Part shown: positions 12,157-13,381 of the stretch, piece after piece
Position numbering within the stretch: the first letter of the stretch is position 1
Layout: every line of letters starts with the position of its first letter
Source of the DNA: Candidatus Pacearchaeota archaeon
Lineage (GTDB): Archaea > Nanobdellota > Nanobdellia > Pacearchaeales > GW2011-AR1
Reading direction: 5' to 3'
NCBI GenBank assembly: GCA_002687255.1
Contig: NYZR01000007.1
Span: 1 to 13,381 of the forward strand
Length of the DNA stretch: 13,381 bases
The notes under the pieces: model-generated
What the model was told of the DNA's origin: nothing
The model's input: the letters and a program-made list of their open reading frames with translations, nothing else
Database searches by the model: none
Program-made: the position numbers and the translations under genes

Positions 12157-12954
12157 ATGAATAGTGATACCAACACTGAACTGAAGGAACTGACTGTCTT
12201 GGATTTAGAGAGGGCTTTTGCACATGTGAATAGGCAGTCTCCCGGTAATAAGATTTCCTCCTGGGAATGTGCTTGCAGTCTATTGAATGGTGGCTGTTAT
12301 CTTAGCGAGGGTGGATATGGAAATGTATCGTTGAGTCATTCCGTTTGTAGGGCCGAAGCTAATTCCACTACGCATAAAACTCTCTTGGATATTGGTTCAG
12401 GATCAGACGCCTTTGCTTCTTATTTGTCTCGTTGTTTTCCTGGCACATTAGATATAGATTCTGTGGATGTTAGAGAACATTCTTTTTTGGATTCTGGAGA
12501 GGCAGGTAAGGAGTATGATGTGGTTGTTTCAAATCTTGCTTTTTCTTGTTTTCCCCGTGAGGGTCTTTCAGAGTTGTGTCAGTTCATGGAAGAAAAGTTA
12601 ATCTCTGGGGGAGATTTGATCATTTGTGATAATTTCTTCCCCTCTCCAGGATCCGTTAGTGATAGGGGATCAACTATTCGTGAGTTCTATGAGCAGGTTG
12701 CCTTGGCCTACTTCGAGGGAGATGGCTTGAATAATTTTGATAGCTCTATTGTAGATTCTATTAAGAGAGCAAGGGATTTTGACTTGAGTGAAGATTCTTC
12801 TTTCGGTGTCAAGGATCCTTCCTTTGATTTTTCTGATGGGGTCAGGAAGCCTCTCAAGATGTGTTGTTGGTCGCCCGAGTTGCTTGATCCATATTCAGAT
12901 CGTCCTAGGTGGAAACCTGTTGTTGGATCGTATGTGGTCTCTTCTGTTAGGTAG
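12157..12954 (+). CDS. Class I SAM-dependent methyltransferase-like protein
   Basis: The 265-residue protein has a Rossmann-type SAM site: motif I LLDIGSGSDAFASYL (Asp78, with Ser-Asp in place of the last Gly), the VDVRE segment after strand 2, VVVSNLAFSCFP at motif IV and SGGDLIICDNFF at motif VI. The first 75 residues carry five Cys (SSWECACSLLNGGCYL among them), unusual for a cytoplasmic enzyme and perhaps a substrate- or metal-binding cap. The C-terminal 80 residues are acidic and aromatic and unlike common families, so the substrate cannot be named. The mRNA is predicted leaderless. The last 8 bases overlap the end of mnmA on the other strand. Confidence 0.75.
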   Translation: MNSDTNTELKELTVLDLERAFAHVNRQSPGNKISSWECACSLLNGGCYLSEGGYGNVSLSHSVCRAEANSTTHKTLLDIGSGSDAFASYLSRCFPGTLDIDSVDVREHSFLDSGEAGKEYDVVVSNLAFSCFPREGLSELCQFMEEKLISGGDLIICDNFFPSPGSVSDRGSTIREFYEQVALAYFEGDGLNNFDSSIVDSIKRARDFDLSEDSSFGVKDPSFDFSDGVRKPLKMCCWSPELLDPYSDRPRWKPVVGSYVVSSVR

Positions 12955-13381
12955 TAATCTCCGCAGAAGCAACCAGTTCTTGGTTGTGGTAGAGGACGAG
13001 AGTTTGTCCGGGGGCTACTGCGAGGATTGGTTTGTTTGGGATGAAGGAAATTTGTCTCGCTCCGCTCTGCAAGGGAACCACGGTTCCCTTTGCTAACCCT
13101 CCCTTGAGAGAGCTGGCTTCGCCAGGTTTGCTCGAAGCCACCCCACACCCTTTGGAGGTAATATTTCGACCGGGTTGGGATATCTTGAGTTTTCCTGGGT
13201 GCAATGTTCCGAGATGGCGAATGCGGGCTTTTAGGTTGGTTTTTGGTAGTTGGACTTTTTTGTTGATGAGGTGGAGTTTTTTGAGTTTGATTTCTTTGGT
13301 TTTTAGCAAAGGGTGGTTTTCTGGAGCTACTACTAGTGTGTTGGTTTTCGATTGTTTTTGTGTGATGAGCCACTTTTGGTT
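12947..13381 (-). CDS. mnmA: tRNA-specific 2-thiouridylase MnmA, C-terminal part (runs off the window)
   Basis: MnmA adds sulfur to position 2 of U34 in tRNA(Glu), tRNA(Gln) and tRNA(Lys). The frame is open to the window edge; the visible 144 residues cover the C-terminal beta-barrel region, with NTLVVAPENHPLL and ARIRHLGTLHPGKLK matching the family and LAVAPGQTLVLYHNQELVAS matching the final barrel motif. The catalytic domain lies beyond 13381. Between KLKI and QISF, where relatives have only a few residues, about 40 extra residues are read in frame; this is the repeat at 13055-13180. The TTG at 13309 is internal and not a start. The frame ends overlapping the methyltransferase gene by 8 bases. 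The family call is firm; whether the protein tolerates the insertion is unknown. Confidence 0.85.
   Translation of the reverse strand, partial: NQKWLITQKQSKTNTLVVAPENHPLLKTKEIKLKKLHLINKKVQLPKTNLKARIRHLGTLHPGKLKISQPGRNITSKGCGVASSKPGEASSLKGGLAKGTVVPLQSGARQISFIPNKPILAVAPGQTLVLYHNQELVASAEITT
13055..13180. repeat. Hairpin-rich in-frame insertion in mnmA containing repeat copy B
   Basis: Three pieces can be seen. AAGGGAAC (13071-13078) pairs perfectly with GTTCCCTT (13083-13090) around CACG. CTGGC (13113-13117) pairs with GCCAG (13121-13125) around TTC. The core at 13131-13155 begins CTCGAAGCC and matches copy A at the left edge of the window. Its length keeps the reading frame of mnmA open. The borders are estimated from where the protein departs from the family. 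Confidence 0.55.

Noticed and set aside
12708..13373. 221-codon minus-strand frame across the methyltransferase and mnmA ends
   Set aside because: It is out of frame with the recognisable MnmA sequence, has no family features and crosses two well-supported genes.

Overview
The window looks archaeal, most likely from a small-genome DPANN-type lineage; the lineage is inference. Support comes from an archaeal-type FtsZ, a TrmB-family regulator with the C-terminal domain common in such genomes, a regulator built of two tandem Lrp/AsnC modules, and promoter layout. At least seven genes have an AT-rich TATA-like box centred about 26 bases before the start codon, which predicts leaderless mRNAs. Genes without that layout (ftsZ, two small minus-strand operons, the accessory genes) mostly carry a clear GGAGG-type ribosome binding site. 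Most of the plus strand is strongly G+T-rich whichever strand is coding. No tRNA, rRNA, CRISPR array or transposase was found, and no stretch over 300 bases lacks a plausible gene.

Layout. 1-251: a dispersed repeat copy, two stacked hairpins and a protein-like minus-strand frame without a proper start. 252-3981: an unrecognised protein with a C-terminal EF-hand/dockerin-like loop, gatA (amidotransferase subunit A), a UPF0173-type metallo-beta-lactamase-fold hydrolase and an unrecognised beta-rich protein, all on plus. 4019-4361: two overlapping small membrane-protein genes on minus, divergent from ftsZ (4496-5572). 5629-5967: two small helical proteins on minus. 6091-7422: a compositionally distinct block with a 48-codon leaderless frame, two unrecognised genes and a pentapeptide-repeat gene. 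7483-8202: the TrmB-family regulator. 8203-9179: a nitroreductase and an unrecognised small protein on minus, with a repeat copy between them. 9277-11100: an ABC exporter. 11104-12063: the double Lrp regulator on minus. 12157-12954: a methyltransferase. 12947-13381: the C-terminal part of mnmA on minus, running off the window.

Two things stand out. First, a 22-bp palindrome TGTTGT-N10-ACAACA occurs three times between 6.0 and 7.5 kb, each time exactly 2 bases upstream of a TATA-like box. The copies precede the small minus operon (with a possible second promoter facing the other way), the pentapeptide gene and the TrmB-family gene itself; a degenerate fourth copy lies before the 6612 gene. This looks like a compact autoregulated regulon of uncharacterised small proteins. 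Second, gatA and mnmA, both serving tRNA-dependent translation, each carry an in-frame insertion of about 110-130 bases full of hairpins at a non-catalytic position. The mnmA insertion contains a motif also found at the window's left edge and, more diverged, at 8831. This resembles the palindromic protein-inserted elements known from Rickettsia, but is a separate sequence family as far as can be seen here.
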